Source: Diphasiastrum complanatum (Eukaryota; Streptophyta; Lycopodiopsida; Lycopodiales; Lycopodiaceae). From it: a stretch of 64,000 bases of DNA. A model generated the notes under the pieces. The model was given only the letters and a program-made list of their open reading frames with translations, made no database searches and had not been told where the DNA came from. The number at the start of each line of letters is the position of its first letter. Within the stretch, counting starts at the first letter, position 1. Made by a program: the position numbers and the translations under genes. Shown piece after piece: positions 1 to 10,557 of the stretch. The DNA is taken from assembly GCA_029204225.1 (NCBI GenBank), contig CM055101.1:58515579-58579578 (forward strand). Direction: 5' to 3'.

Positions 1-1359
1 AGGATAATCAAAATGCCCACTATATATCCCGCCTCCAAACAAAAAATTAATTAGAACCCATTTTTGATGAATTTTCAGATGAACAAATAATGCGTATTCA
101 ATCAGAAACATCAATTTATAGAGACGTTATTAATTTTTTACAGGACCAGATATATCCTGAACATTTTAAAAAATAGCAAAAAACCATTTTTCATTCTAAG
201 GTAGGACCTTACACAATTGTAAATAGTATATTGTATAAATGAGGAGTTGACGATAGTCTCCGCCGATGTTTAGAACCAACCGAGACAACCGCTGTAATAA
301 GGGCATTACATGAGGAAGATTCGGGGGGTCACTATGCTCTTAAAAACACTACAAAAAAAAATTTCAATGCTAAATATTGGTGGCCTACCGTCTATAGAGA
401 TGTTAAATTATTCATTAAAAATGTGATGCATGCAAGAGGATGGGGAAACCCAGCTTCGCAACATTGGTCACTTACTCCAAGTATTCCCTTAGCACCCTTT
501 GAGAAGTGGGGGATAAATTTTGTAGGGCCTATTAAATCGATCACGCATAAAACTCGTCATCTTACATACTTGTTGCCATGGACTATGCTACCAAGATGGT
601 AGAGGCCGAAGCCACAATTAAGAACGATGTTAAGACTGTAGCAAACTTTATATTCCAAAACATTAACACGCGATATGGTTGTCCCTTAGAACTCGTTAGC
701 GATAGGGGAACCCATTTCCTTAATCAGACCATAGAAGCCATGTTGTCATATTTTTTTATTACACATCATCAAACCACTCCATATAATCCAAAAGCAAATG
801 GGCTTACAGAGCGGGCAAATGGAATTCTATGTAAAATTTTGAATAAAGTAATGGAAACACATTCTTCTGATTGGGATCAAAAGTTACCATCTCTCTTATG
901 GGCATATAGAACTGCTGAAAAGATTACAACTAGGTAGACTGCATACTATCTTGTGTATGGAAGACATCCCATACTATCGATAGAATTCGAAGTTCTGACG
1001 TTTCGCATTAGTAATAAAGAGCGAATGGATGAACATGATAGTTTCCAGGAGCGATGATTTCTTTGACGCAACTGGAAGAGGATCGTCGTCTTTCATTAAT
1101 CGAGACTGAACGAGTTCAGAATAAAAGAAAAGAAATTTCTGATCAATCCATCAAGAAAATAAAAATCAAACAAGGGGACTATGTGCTTCTGTATGATAAC
1201 AAACACATGCTGTTTTCTGAAAAATTACATACCAGATGGATGGGACCGTATAAAGATATAGAAGTTTTTAATAATGGATCACTTCAGTTAGCTGATCTTC
1301 AAGGACATTTACTTGACACTCGAGTAAATGGTTCAAGGGTGAAGCGCTACTATGACTAA
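1..1359 (+). pseudogene. Ty3/gypsy RNase H end plus integrase remnant
   Basis: The fragment begins at the window edge with the end of RNase H (HQNAxYISRL reading) and continues through an integrase zinc-binding region, with the GGHYALKNT and YWWPTVYRDV blocks around 330-410. The catalytic core is open at 578-937. D (ATDYATK), D (VSDRGTHF) and E (GLTERANG) are all present, the last two 35 residues apart, as in Ty3 integrases. The C-terminal part is open at 1054-1359 with an LHTRWMGPYK block. Stops and frameshifts near 175, 440, 937 and 1,055 break the frame, so no functional enzyme is made. The same sequence recurs in the gypsy element at 17,241-17,866, so both belong to one family. The 5' part of the element lies outside the window. 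Confidence 0.85.
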
Positions 1360-2586
1360 TGTCCGATACAACAGTTTTTGAAGTCCATCATTTTTTGTCC
1401 AATTATTACTTTTTATCGAAGTATTAGCAAAAATGTCGGAACTAGTTTACATTTTAGCGAAAATGCCGAAGCATGCTACATTGTTTGTATTGCGAAAAAT
1501 CCGAGACCTTCGCTACATTTTATACTTTGCAAAAAACCCGACACTACATTGGAATTTACCATTTTAGAAATACGGAAATTGAGACACTTACCTTCGTATT
1601 TTTCAGGATTTTCTACCTTCCGACACTTTCGCATTTTTCGCATAATGATTTTCGCTTTGATTTACCAAGCGAAGCATTCGTGTATTTTGTTTATTTATTT
1701 ATTTATTTATTTTTGTTTTTAGGACTAGACACTTTATTATTGAGTATGTACCTTCAAAACGAAGGACACGCTTCCATTCAATATTAGTCTAATTCGTCGA
1801 AATACCATCAATATGCCTAATGAATTCAATGACCAAAATGTGATGTAATAAATGACCACACAAGCTACCAAATGGGTAGTTTTGGAACCGAAAACCATAG
1901 GTTTTGTGTATAAAAGCAATAGTACTCAGAACTTACCTCCATGTACTACACGACCTATAAATGATAATAGAGTTGAAATTTCGCTAGAATCTAGTGTAGT
2001 ATGTAGATGGCCAAATTCGACCGACAAACTCGAGGCATGCCCCCGAGTATAGCAAGTACTGTAAGTAACATTGTACATCTGATTACCTATCTCCGTGTGG
2101 CTACTCGGCTAACCCAAGTAGCCGGCTATGGGACAAGTGCTCGACTGATATAACGATAGTGGGTCACGTCCCAATCACTACTGAAAACAGTAAACTGACT
2201 AACTGTACATTTATTACAGTATCACATTTGAAGCTTATAATAATGAATTAGATCAAAACTGATTTCTAACTCTCTCTCTTAAGTTCAAATGTGATAAGAG
2301 TGAAAAACATTAATCTGTAGCAATGTTTGGAGTATCCAAAGGATGTTATGCATAACCCTGCTACACTGTACTTGACTCACACTCAAGCACACCAACAATT
2401 CACTAGGTTTGACCCACAAAGTATCATGCAAAGACAATGCTCATACAGAGAGTCTACCACACTCTCGACCAACTGACTCGTCCCCATCCAACTTGAAACA
2501 CAAGTGGACCACATGAGCAACATGGCTCAAACTGAAGAAATCCCACTACCACCATGAGACTTACATTCTCTGTGTATTTCTTCACA
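1360..2586 (+). other. Non-coding stretch, probable gypsy 3' tail and unassigned sequence
   Basis: No convincing gene. 1,360-1,790 directly follows the gypsy integrase and has many GCGAAAA/GCCGAA-like words, so it may be the element's 3' region or LTR. No boundary or second copy proves that. 2,040-2,580 is unassigned. It ends in TTCACA right before a copia primer-binding site, so the last bases may be the end of a truncated LTR. Confidence 0.3.
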
Positions 2587-2598
2587 TGGTACTAGAGC
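2587..2598 (+). other. Degenerate copia primer-binding site
   Basis: TGGTACTAGAGC resembles TGGTATCAGAGC, the initiator tRNA-Met site of plant copia elements, and follows TTCACA, a typical LTR end. The downstream leader matches the leader of the minus-strand family C element (27,505-28,063). Confidence 0.6.
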
Positions 2599-3905
2599 TT
2601 GTGTTGCAAGTTATGAAAGGATCAACCACGTCTATCAAGGATTTGGAGGAGTTTCTATCTCTAGAGCATGCTAGAATAGTTTCTACTAAAAAATCAAGAA
2701 ATTTGCATATGTAGAATTGATCTTTTGTAGGTCAAAACTCAATTTAGGTTTATGAACTTGAAGAATTCCGGTTTCACAAGTGGTTTACTGGAATTGGCCG
2801 ATTTTTTATGCATTAGGAAAGCTTCAATTGAAACTACAAAATTCTATATCAAATTTTAGACAATTGCACTTAGAATTTGAGATATTCAATTTTTTGTGAT
2901 TTTGTCAAAACCCTCATTTTGATTGGATCTCTAACTTTTGAGGTTGCTGGACTTCAATAGATTGTGTTTTCAATCTTAAGAAGTGGCCAGATTCATTAGA
3001 TTGTTGGTAGATATCAAAATTTCTACATGCTATTTGTTGATTTGCTAGTTATAAGTGCAAGAAGAGAATTGAGAGGTTCCATATCTTTGTGATTTCTTTT
3101 TGGAAACATTTGTTATTTCAAAAGAGTGCTTTGTGCATTGGAACAAGTTCGAAAAGAGAAAGATCAAGTCATTGCAACTTTCATGTTGGAAGGCAATGAC
3201 AAGCCTACCTCATCCAACTACTCTACATGGAAGGTGAGGATGGAATCACTTCTTGAAATGCATGAGTTGAGGGATATTGTTGTAGAATTGGAGAGACCCT
3301 TGGTTCAACAAGAGAAATTGAGGTATGACAAGAGAGCTAAGTCGAAAGCTCTACACATGATAAAGATGAATGTTACCAATGAGCTATTCAAGGAGATTGG
3401 TAAGTCCAATTCATCTCGAGAGGCTTGAGAAGCTTTGAAGAAGCTTTATGAAATACAAGTCTACTTCTAGAGTGTTGACTCTAATAAGACAAATCTTTCA
3501 AATCATACAAAAGAAAGAAGAGAGTCCTAATACTTTTGTTTTGAGAGTGAGGGCTTTAAGTGATGAGTTAGCTTGCATTGATGAGAGCACTAAGGAGGAA
3601 GGAGAGCTTGAATAAGTTATTCTTAATGGTTTGTTGGATGCTCATGCTAACATTGTACAAAGTCTTGCTATTCAAAAAACTTTGCCAAGTTTGGTGGATC
3701 GTCAAGAGATCTTGATCAATGAGAAATATAGGCTTCAAGCTAGAGGTGGATCTACATCGACATCTCAAGTGGTGAGGAGGCAATGTTCATCAAAGGCAAG
3801 TGGAAAGGAAAAAGCAAAGGGAAGTGGTCTAACGGACAAGATCATGGTGAGTCTTCTTCTTTTGATAAGAAGAAAGATAGGTCAAAGTTGAAGTGCTTCT
3901 ATTGT
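2587..3905 (+). pseudogene. Ty1/copia family C leader and gag, truncated
   Basis: After the primer-binding site and a 540 bp leader, an open gag start runs from 3,126 to 3,428. It has the UBN2/DUF4219-type block (SSNYSTWKVRMESLLEMHEL) typical of copia Gag. The frame then breaks: TGA after SREA at 3,426, and a shift near 3,450. Gag-like sequence resumes around 3,631-3,783 and ends at the first half of a zinc knuckle (KLKCFYC) at about 3,905, where the element is cut off. Protease, integrase and RT are absent. The gag and leader match the minus-strand element at 24,176-28,063, which assigns it to family C. Confidence 0.8.
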
Positions 3906-6062
3906 GTATCCACTGGTGCACTATATTGGTAATATCTTGCAATCTTGTGTGTAGAATGCTCATATTATGCTATATTTGGATCCACACATGTGAAATATAG
4001 TAGCTTACTATTTTTTTACAGAAAAAAACTTCATTTTATCTTATGTTTGGTCTTATTGAGTTTGTATCTCTTTCATTAAGTAGATGTTGATTTTTCTATG
4101 ATGCAAATGTTGTAGATTGTGTAGACTTTCATACCAAAGATCAAAAGGATGATTTTGGATCTTAGTGATTCATATTTCTTCACATCCTCCATCTAGCTAG
4201 GCTGACATAGACAACTAGTAGACATAACAACAATGGCAAAGAGCATTTCAAATGACTTCTTTGTTTCTGACGTAGCAAATGCACAACCACATACAACTCC
4301 GACTTAGATCTAGACCCTTGTGACAAGGTAACATGCATGCACACATTCATGTAAACCAATACGAATACATCAAATACATGACCAGGCTTGCACAAACTGT
4401 GGTATCTTGTCATACCAGCACCTATCACATCTAGATCCACTGCTACACCACTGGTCTCCAAATTAAGTCCTCAAGTATGGCTCGCACATGTAACCAAGAT
4501 GCCCTCGCATCCAAGCATATCCAACTATCCAATACATCCTGAAAGCTTATCCCCATCAATTCTCCATGCTCCAAGCATAAGAGTTTACCAAGGACTCAAT
4601 GAATGAATGTACGCAAACTCACCATCGGCTATACCTGAGTAGCTCACCCATCTCCTAGAGATATTGATGATGATTTGCCTCTCCTACATCCCATGTAGGC
4701 TCAACTTCCCATGCTTGACATTGCTAACTCTGATTTGACCAATATATATAGGTCTCCCACCAAGGAGCCTATCTCACCACCACTATATTCACATGTCAAT
4801 CCAACCAAAGCAAATTCAAACTAGATCCACCATCGAGATGTGAAACTCACCCATGATCCTATAGCCTATTAGGAAGGATAGCTCCATCAAAATCTTGTAC
4901 CATGTACCATCTGATCATAAAGTATCCATTACCAGTTGATAGCTCCCCAAGAATTTGTCCACCTATAGTGCAACTAGACTCCAAATGGATCTAACCAAAA
5001 GTTGCATCCTGCTTACCAAATAATGATGCATATAAAACAAGCTGTGATGCCAACCTGGAGACCACTATGCATATAACCATGCTGCTCACCTGATCACTCG
5101 CCAAAGTATCAATTTTCACTCCCTGAGCAACCATCTCCATCCCTATCGGCTCACAACCATGGGCATGCTAGATCCACATCACCTCGTAAAGCACTCCATG
5201 CCCTTAGGATATGTACCACCTCCAAGTGCACTCCATGCCACCTACCTCCAAGTAGGCCTGACCTATCTCTAGGTCACCACACATGATGCACTAGCTGAAG
5301 AACATCCACTATGCATACAATAATGTATCCTACCTAAGCAACTATAGCATCTCCATGAGTGCCACCCCAATGGACTCGTCATCCACATACTATGCTCACC
5401 TGATGTCTCCCATCTTGGTCACCATCCTTCTATCCAAGTTGATCGGCGAAGCATCACCTGCCTCTCCTGGATCCTAGCATCTACTCGCTCACCCTAGCTA
5501 TGTGCCACTTGATATCATGCCAAAGCAAGCATGTCCTTGAGTTGTTGCTCACGAGATTCTGAGACTACTGTCTCCCTGATCATACTGAGGTATATGGATC
5601 TGAGTGTCTTCCTCTAGGCTTCTTGATCTCACCACTTGTGAATCTGAACCATACAGGTTCCAACACTTGTACCTGCAAATATAGCCATGCATGAAAGCTA
5701 TAGGTAGCTTATCCACGCCCATGATGTGTCCCCATCGATGCCAATGCCAATGACTTGCATCTTGCTGTAATGCCATCCTGTACTCCCAAATGAGCACACC
5801 ATGAAGTCCTCGCCATCAGTGTCTCCCCCAGTAGATCGCTAGAAAAACATCTATCATAGTGTTTGCCCTTTGATCACACCCAACCGTGCAGTGTAAAATG
5901 CCAATTTTAACAATTGACACATTTGAATTTGTTGGGTTCTTAAGATCACTAGTAGGTAACATTCTGAAAAGGAGAATGTATAATGTAATGGCCTCCACCA
6001 TGCTGGTATCTAATGTAGACTAGAGGCCCATCGCAACACCTTGCAGTTGGACAATGAAGGAC
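3906..6062. other. Unassigned non-coding sequence
   Basis: About 2.1 kb with only short open frames on both strands and no recognisable domain. 4,180-5,800 is relatively C-rich on the plus strand, with recurring words such as CCATG and CTCACC, which could reflect an old degraded element on the minus strand. It was contiguous with 12,595 onward before the family A element inserted at 6,063-6,067. Confidence 0.4.
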
Positions 6063-6067
6063 ATTAC
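6063..6067 (+). other. Target site duplication ATTAC (left)
   Basis: ATTAC lies immediately before the 5' LTR and recurs exactly after the 3' LTR at 12,590-12,594. Five bases is the usual length for copia insertion. Confidence 0.95.
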
Positions 6068-6721
6068 TGTGAAAATTGTCAACATTTCCTAGCTAGTTTG
6101 AGGCCTAAATTGGCAATTTTTGTACATAGTTTTGGATCTAACCTTTCACACGTGTGAAAGAGACCTAGATACTTTTATTCTAGTATATATTTCATGTTGA
6201 AGAAGTCTCAAACTTCGGGACCTTCTAAATGACACTAAAATCATGTTATTTGGACATATAGGCCAAAATTGGCTATTTTAGGTTACTGGTGTCCTAAAAT
6301 TGGGTCCTAAGTTCTAGAGAGAGGAGAGAGAGTCATCTCTCTCACCTATATTAGGCTGAAATTCGTGGAGAACAGGTTGGAGAAACCTTTTGTATGCTTC
6401 ATTGAGATCAATAGATCATTGTCATTGTTTCTTCCTCCATTGAGAGCATTGTTGTGTGTATTGTCTTCAAGCTATTGTGTATGATCTTAGGTGCTTTCCA
6501 AAAGTGATAGGCTGATGTATTATGGACTGTATAATGCTATTTTGGGCCGCACTTGATGTTTATGGAAGTTTCCATTTGTGATAAATGTTTTTTGATCAAG
6601 TTCTTTGCATTCTAGGTAGCATAGAATGTGTTGCCAATTCCTAGCTTATGTAGTTTGGAGTGCAAGCATTCAAGCCAATGATCTTGGAGTTTAGATCCAC
6701 TTAGGATCTGTATTTTTCACA
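6068..6721 (+). repeat. 5' LTR of family A copia element
   Basis: It starts TGTGAAAATTGTC and ends TTTTTCACA. It contains the 18-base palindrome CTTTCACACGTGTGAAAG at 6,143-6,160, a G-box-like core that could act in LTR transcription. By eye it matches the 3' LTR base for base. Confidence 0.95.
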
Positions 6722-6733
6722 TGGTATCAGAGC
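6722..6733 (+). other. Primer-binding site, initiator tRNA-Met
   Basis: TGGTATCAGAGC directly follows the LTR end, complementary to the 3' end of plant initiator tRNA-Met, as in most plant copia elements. Confidence 0.95.
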
Positions 6734-7893
6734 TGGTTGGCTTCTATTTATAGTAAGTATTCCATTTTTGGTGATATTTGGATGTTTGATCAAGTTCTAG
6801 CATGATTTTGCATTGCTTTGTTGATCAAATCTTACTAACCTTTGTTTTGTGAGTTGAACTTGTGGATCAAAAGCATATTTCAGGTCTATTGAAGATCAGA
6901 GGCTGAAAAGAAACTATTTTGGATCAGATCATAACACCTAATCATTTGTGATTGTGAGGCTTGTGCATATTCAATACTAACAATGTTCTTTTCAATCCTA
7001 TTGTTGACAATCTCCATTCTTGGGTGAACACTCTCCTTAAGTGGATGAAACTTCTCCTTAAGTGGATGACAAATGCTCTTTTGAGTGAGTTGTAATTCTC
7101 CTAAAGGCTGAGCAAAGCTCCCATTTGGATGAAAGATCCCCTTTTTTGGGTGAACATATTATAAGCTCCATTGTGAAGAGCATATTGTAAAGATTGTCAT
7201 CAATTTTGGCATAAATTTTGGTGTACTTTGTTGAGCATGTAAGTAACTCTCCTTATGTAATTTGATTGGAGCATTTGCTGGAAGGTGTTAACCATTATGC
7301 AAGTGTGTTTTCAGGTTCTTAACAGGTTGAGGAACATTCTCATGTGAAGTGATCTTAGATCTACATCTAAACACCAAGATTTGACAAGATAGTGAAGCTA
7401 GTCTTGTGATTCACTAAGTGTGCTCATTCATTCACCTCTAAATCTTGTATTTATCACTTGCTTGAGTTTATAAACTTTTAGAAGTGTGGTTTACATGTGG
7501 TTTTACAGGTTGAATCAATATCTTAGTGTGTTGATCATATGTTGATCAAGTTTGTTCATTACTAGGTAATCTTGGCATCCTAGTTTTGGGTATTTTCTAA
7601 GAATGCAAGTAACTCTTCACACCATAACTTGATTTGGTCACTTGCTGGAAAGTTTGAGAGCTTAAGCAAGAGTGTGTTCAGGCTGGTTTGATTTTGTAAT
7701 CCATTCTTAGTGTGTGCAAAGTGTTGCATGTGTTTCAATCTTCCTTTCTATGCTTGGAAACCATCTAGGTTCAAGATAGAAGTGTTTTAGGGTCCTAAAT
7801 CTTCATAGATCTCTTTATCTATCATTTGTTGAGAGAAAAGTGAGTGCTAAGTGCTTTAGGACAGAACCTAAAAGTTGAAGAAACATTAGAATC
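6734..7893 (+). other. Untranslated leader of family A element
   Basis: About 1.16 kb without a long open frame. 7,015-7,150 has short repeated words (TCTCCTTAAGTGGATGA and variants), and related sentences recur at 7,230-7,330 and 7,590-7,690 (TTGCTGGAA, AAGTGTGTTCAGG), suggesting internal duplication. It presumably carries packaging and dimerisation signals, as in other copia leaders (inference). Confidence 0.6.
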
Positions 7894-10557
7894 ATGGCTT
7901 CCAATGGTGGGATCATGCTAGAGTCTAGTGAAAGGTTGAGTTCATCAAACTACTCTACTTGGAAAGTGAGGATGGAGTCCTTACTTGAGTTGAATGAACT
8001 CATGGACATAGTTGCAGAAATTGAAGAGAGACCTCTCACACTTCAAGAGCAACAAAGGTTTGATAAGAAGGCCAAAAGGGCTCTTCATATCATTAAAATG
8101 AATGTTACAAATGAACTTCTCAAGAAAGTTGGAAAGTGTCAAAGTGCAAGTGAGGCATGGAATGCCTTAAAGAAGCTCTTTGAATCAAAGTCCACATCTA
8201 GGGTATTGACCCTAAGGAGACAAATATTTTCTAGTAGGCAAAGAGAGGGTGAAAGTGCTCATGCATTTATCTTGAGAGTTAAGTCCCTAAGTGATGATTT
8301 AGCATGCATTGATGAGAACATAAAAGATGGTGAAATAGTCCAAGTTATGTTGAATGGTTTGCTAAATGAACATGCTAACCTTGTGCAAAGTTTTGCCATT
8401 CAAAGAGTCTTGCCAAGTGTGGTTGACTTGCAAGAAATCTTATTGGCTGAAGAACATAGGTTGCAATCAAAGCTTGATGGTGCATCCTTGCAAGGTGGAG
8501 GTGAAGAGGCTTTCTTCACAAAAGGCAAATTCAAGGGCAAAGGTAAAGGCAAAGGGAAATGGTCCAAAGGTGGTAACTTTGATCATGATGATCACTCTTC
8601 CTCTTCCTCTTCTACTAAGAACAATAAGTCAAAGCTCAAGTGCTTTTATTGTGGGATAAAAGGTCATTTTGCAAATGAATGTTATAAGAAGAAAAGAGAG
8701 CAAGGAGAGAGGCAAGGAAATCTTACAATAGATGAGGAAGAACATAACACATGTGAATCACTTGTTATGACTTCAAGTTTGTTAGCCAACATAGATGATA
8801 ATGATCCTTGGTGGATTGATAGTGGAGCCTCATCTCACATGACAAGACATAAGGAATACTTTACATCCTTATTGTCTTATGAGGGAGAAGGTAACATCAT
8901 CTACACTGCAAATGATGGTCAATGTGACATCAAAGGCATAGGCACTATTCCTATTTCCCTTTCAACAAATAGGAAAGCAAATCTTGAAAATGTTTTGTAC
9001 ATTCCTTCAATCACTAAGAATTTGCTTAGTGTAAGTCAAATGATTGACAAAGGACTTGATGTGGAGTTCATTGGAGATGCATGTTTGATAAGTAAATGTG
9101 GATCCTTGATTGCTCAAGGTAGGAGGCATGGTAAACTTTTCAAGCTTGATGCATGTGTGATCTCTAATCATGAAGGATGTATGGCTAGGGAGCAATTGAC
9201 AAACCAAGAAGTTTGGCACAAGAGGTTGGGCCATCCCAACTTCAAATCTTTGGAGGTAATGGCAAAGAAAGAGCTTGTTCTTGGTCTCCCTAAAAGTCTT
9301 GTTGCAAACAATAGTGTTTGTGAACATTGTGCCTTGTCCAAATCTCATAGACTTGCTTATTCTAGATCTACTTCTAGATCTAAAGAAGCTTTTCAACTTG
9401 TGCATTCTGATATTCATTCTTCTAGTACAACTAGCAATGGTGGGGCAAAGATGTATGCAACTTTCATTGATGACTTTAGTAGGTATACTTGGATCTATCT
9501 TCTTAAAAGTAAGGATGAAGTGTTTGCTGCATTTGTCAAGTTCAAGAATGAAATGGAAAACCAATTCAATACAAAGATCAAATGCTTAAGATCTGATAAT
9601 GGAGGGGAATACACCTCAAATAGGTTCAAAGACTTTTGTATAGCACATGGGATTAAGAGGGAGATGTCTAGTCCTAGGACTCCACAACAGAATGGAGTGG
9701 CCGAGAGGAAGAATAGAACCCTTTGTGAATGTGCCAAGGCAATGAGACTACATGCTAATCTTGCTAAGTCTTTTTGGGGGGAAGCTTTAGCATGTGCTAA
9801 CTATCTATGTAATAGATGGACAAGTGCTTCCTTGGATGGTAAAACTCCTCATGAGGTTCTTTATGGTAGAAGGCCGAGTGTCAAGCATTGTAGGATCTTT
9901 GGATGTACATGTTTTGTCAATATCACACTTGATGATAGAACTAAAGAAGATCCTTCATCAAAGAAGGGTGTGTTTGTTGGCTATAGTGAAGTAAGCAAGG
10001 CTTACAAAGTGTACATTCCTTCTACAAAGAAAGTTGTCATAAGTAGGGATGTCATCTTTCATGAAGAGAATGTTTCCAATGTTGTTGATGTTGATGTTGA
10101 TGTGCCTACTAATCATCATGATGTGCAAGATGTCTTGGATGAAGATGGAGATGCCACTCCAAAGCAAACTTCAAGGAAGACTCAAAGGCAAAGGGCTAAG
10201 CCATCAAGGCTAACCTATGATGAAAAAGGAAAGCAAGTGGTGGACAACTCTAACCTTGCTTTTCTTACCTCTTTTGATGAACCAACTTGTGTAGGTGAAG
10301 CAATTCAAAAGAAGGAATGGATCCAAGCCATGGATCATGAGCATCAAGCACTCATCAAAAGCAGCACATGGAGGTTGGTAAAGCTTCCAAAGGACAAGAA
10401 GGCAATTGGTTGTAAGTGGATCTTCAAGATCAAGACAAATCAAGATGGATCAATCAACAAGTACAAGGCAAGGTTGGTGGCAAAGGGGTATGCTCAAGAA
10501 TATGGTATTGACTATGATGAGACCTTTGCACCCGTGGCAAAGATGGTAACTATTTGA
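7894..10557 (+). CDS. Copia Gag-protease-integrase polyprotein, stopped in RT
   Basis: 887 codons from ATG at 7,894, the first start after the leader. Residues 15-190 form the UBN2-type Gag with SSNYSTWKVRMESLLEL. A Lys/Gly-rich linker precedes a zinc knuckle at about 250 (CFYCGIKGHFANEC). The aspartic protease site is WWIDSGASSH with Asp309. The GAG-pre-integrase HHCC region spans about 441-490. Integrase catalytic residues are Asp506 (HSDIHS), Asp568 (RSDNGGEY) and Glu604 (NGVAERKN), with 35 residues between the last two. RT begins near 800 (WIQAMDHE, YKARLVAKGYAQ, ETFAPVAKM) and is ended by TGA at 10,555-10,557. The frame continues open after the stop. Gag, protease and integrase look intact and could be supplied from this copy; RT cannot. 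Confidence 0.93.
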   Translation: MASNGGIMLESSERLSSSNYSTWKVRMESLLELNELMDIVAEIEERPLTLQEQQRFDKKAKRALHIIKMNVTNELLKKVGKCQSASEAWNALKKLFESKSTSRVLTLRRQIFSSRQREGESAHAFILRVKSLSDDLACIDENIKDGEIVQVMLNGLLNEHANLVQSFAIQRVLPSVVDLQEILLAEEHRLQSKLDGASLQGGGEEAFFTKGKFKGKGKGKGKWSKGGNFDHDDHSSSSSSTKNNKSKLKCFYCGIKGHFANECYKKKREQGERQGNLTIDEEEHNTCESLVMTSSLLANIDDNDPWWIDSGASSHMTRHKEYFTSLLSYEGEGNIIYTANDGQCDIKGIGTIPISLSTNRKANLENVLYIPSITKNLLSVSQMIDKGLDVEFIGDACLISKCGSLIAQGRRHGKLFKLDACVISNHEGCMAREQLTNQEVWHKRLGHPNFKSLEVMAKKELVLGLPKSLVANNSVCEHCALSKSHRLAYSRSTSRSKEAFQLVHSDIHSSSTTSNGGAKMYATFIDDFSRYTWIYLLKSKDEVFAAFVKFKNEMENQFNTKIKCLRSDNGGEYTSNRFKDFCIAHGIKREMSSPRTPQQNGVAERKNRTLCECAKAMRLHANLAKSFWGEALACANYLCNRWTSASLDGKTPHEVLYGRRPSVKHCRIFGCTCFVNITLDDRTKEDPSSKKGVFVGYSEVSKAYKVYIPSTKKVVISRDVIFHEENVSNVVDVDVDVPTNHHDVQDVLDEDGDATPKQTSRKTQRQRAKPSRLTYDEKGKQVVDNSNLAFLTSFDEPTCVGEAIQKKEWIQAMDHEHQALIKSSTWRLVKLPKDKKAIGCKWIFKIKTNQDGSINKYKARLVAKGYAQEYGIDYDETFAPVAKMVTI

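Noticed and set aside
9007-9564. 185-codon minus-strand ORF
   Set aside because: It is the antisense shadow of the copia Gag-pol frame with no motif of its own.
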